Shown piece by piece: positions 63,481 through 64,000 of a stretch of DNA of 64,000 nt (positions are counted from its first letter, which is position 1; each line of letters opens with the position of its first letter). A model generated the notes under the pieces. That model was given only the letters and a program-made list of their open reading frames with translations. It had not been told where the DNA came from and made no database searches. Source of the DNA: Scilla litardierei (Eukaryota > Streptophyta > Magnoliopsida > Asparagales > Asparagaceae); assembly GCA_030789695.1 (NCBI GenBank), contig CM061139.1, positions 200,481,641-200,545,640 on the forward strand. Reading direction: 5' to 3'. The translations under genes were made by a program, and so were the position numbers.

Positions 63481-64000
63481 GCAATCCGCGCGACCAAAAA
63501 CCCTAACTAGGGTTTGACTCCGAAAATTTTTCGATTTTCAAATCTTTTTCAGATTTAATTACGATTTCTTTTTCATCAAAATCTGTTAAATTACACAATT
63601 TTTATTCATCGCATTTTATTCGTATTATCTGATTATTTACGTTTAATAATTAGGAAGATCCTGCGACCGCTCTGCCGTTAGTCAACTAACCTAACGGTGT
63701 ATGACGTTGCCTAGTGGTCCAATAATTATTAAACGAAAAATTTTCATTTCCATTATAAAATGCCTGTGATGATTAATTGTCTGTGTTGATTGTCTGCTAT
63801 GATATAAATGCCTGCCGCATTTTTCTACGATGTGATGTATATTTTTGTTGCCTCTAGCATGAATTTCCACTTAAACACTATAAATGCATGCGTAGAAAAT
63901 TATATGCCCGTCGCATATTCAATGTTCTGTAATGAACATTTTATTTAGCATGCTAAAATCTTTTTGATGTATTTTTAATGCCTGTAGCATAAATATATGT

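Larger units (their letters stand above)
62689..64000 (+). mobile_element. 5' part of a second Ale-like copia element, cut by the window end
   Basis: A short LTR (62689-62801) is followed by CGTTATCAGCACG, then a leader with GC-rich hairpins (63150-63480), the CCGTTAG/CTAACGG hairpin at 63676-63698 and AT-rich sequence with ATGCCTG.GCAT words. In the copy at 42437 the gag start lies about 490 bases after the hairpin, so gag here would begin beyond the window. It is the same family as 42437-46440. Confidence 0.65.

Noticed and set aside
63080..63484. 134-codon GC-rich frame near the window end
   Set aside because: It reads through the GCGGCGG hairpin array; alanine, arginine, glycine and proline only, in all frames.
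56549..64000. Remaining exons of receptor kinase copy 2
   Set aside because: I looked for the TM exon and for GQGGFG, HRDLK, DFG and SPEY in this range and saw none; only transposon sequence follows.

Overview
This is nuclear DNA from a flowering plant. The evidence is an intron-containing S-domain (G-type lectin) receptor kinase gene with canonical GT-AG introns, and plant-type LTR retrotransposons from several lineages (copia Tork/TNT1-like, copia Ale-like, and gypsy Athila, Tat and chromovirus). I cannot name the species from sequence alone. I see no bacterial, organellar, rRNA or tRNA genes.

The host-gene layer is a pair of direct S-domain receptor kinase paralogs. Copy 1 (5040-20640) is complete: seven exons join in frame to 838 codons, counting the stop, even though intron 1 is 12.3 kb long and full of transposons. 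Copy 2 (55234-56548) shows only exon 1, and its intron 1 again runs into transposons and the window end. The duplication includes about 1 kb of 5' flank (from 4073 and from 54065). A third trace of the same intron 1 lies at 42190-42430, so a third paralog, or a recombined piece of one, once existed.

The rest is nested repeats. Intron 1 of copy 1 holds LTR fragments, an inverted repeat, a non-autonomous DNA transposon remnant, a tandem duplication and a decayed chromovirus (12280-18222). A copia element (20827-42117) lies just 3' of copy 1. It was interrupted by a young 12.9-kb Athila-type element (22288-35186, target duplication ATTGG) and by a 3.35-kb non-coding insertion (36645-39998, target duplication GTGGA). 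Next come an Ale-like copia remnant (42437-about 46440), LTR-like sequence with minisatellites, a MITE inside a TA microsatellite, and a Tat 3' end. After receptor copy 2 there is a broken Tat pol split by a 1.77-kb solo LTR, then two further 5' LTR ends.

The most unusual signal is structural. The Athila-type LTR carries five tandem hairpins with a nearly constant 14-nt loop and covarying stems. It also carries a cluster of CACTCGGCCGAGTG palindromes, which recurs inside the element upstream of its env-position ORFs. Other LTR families here carry their own, unrelated palindrome or hairpin arrays. The Athila-type element also lacks gag and protease although its reverse transcriptase and integrase are nearly intact.
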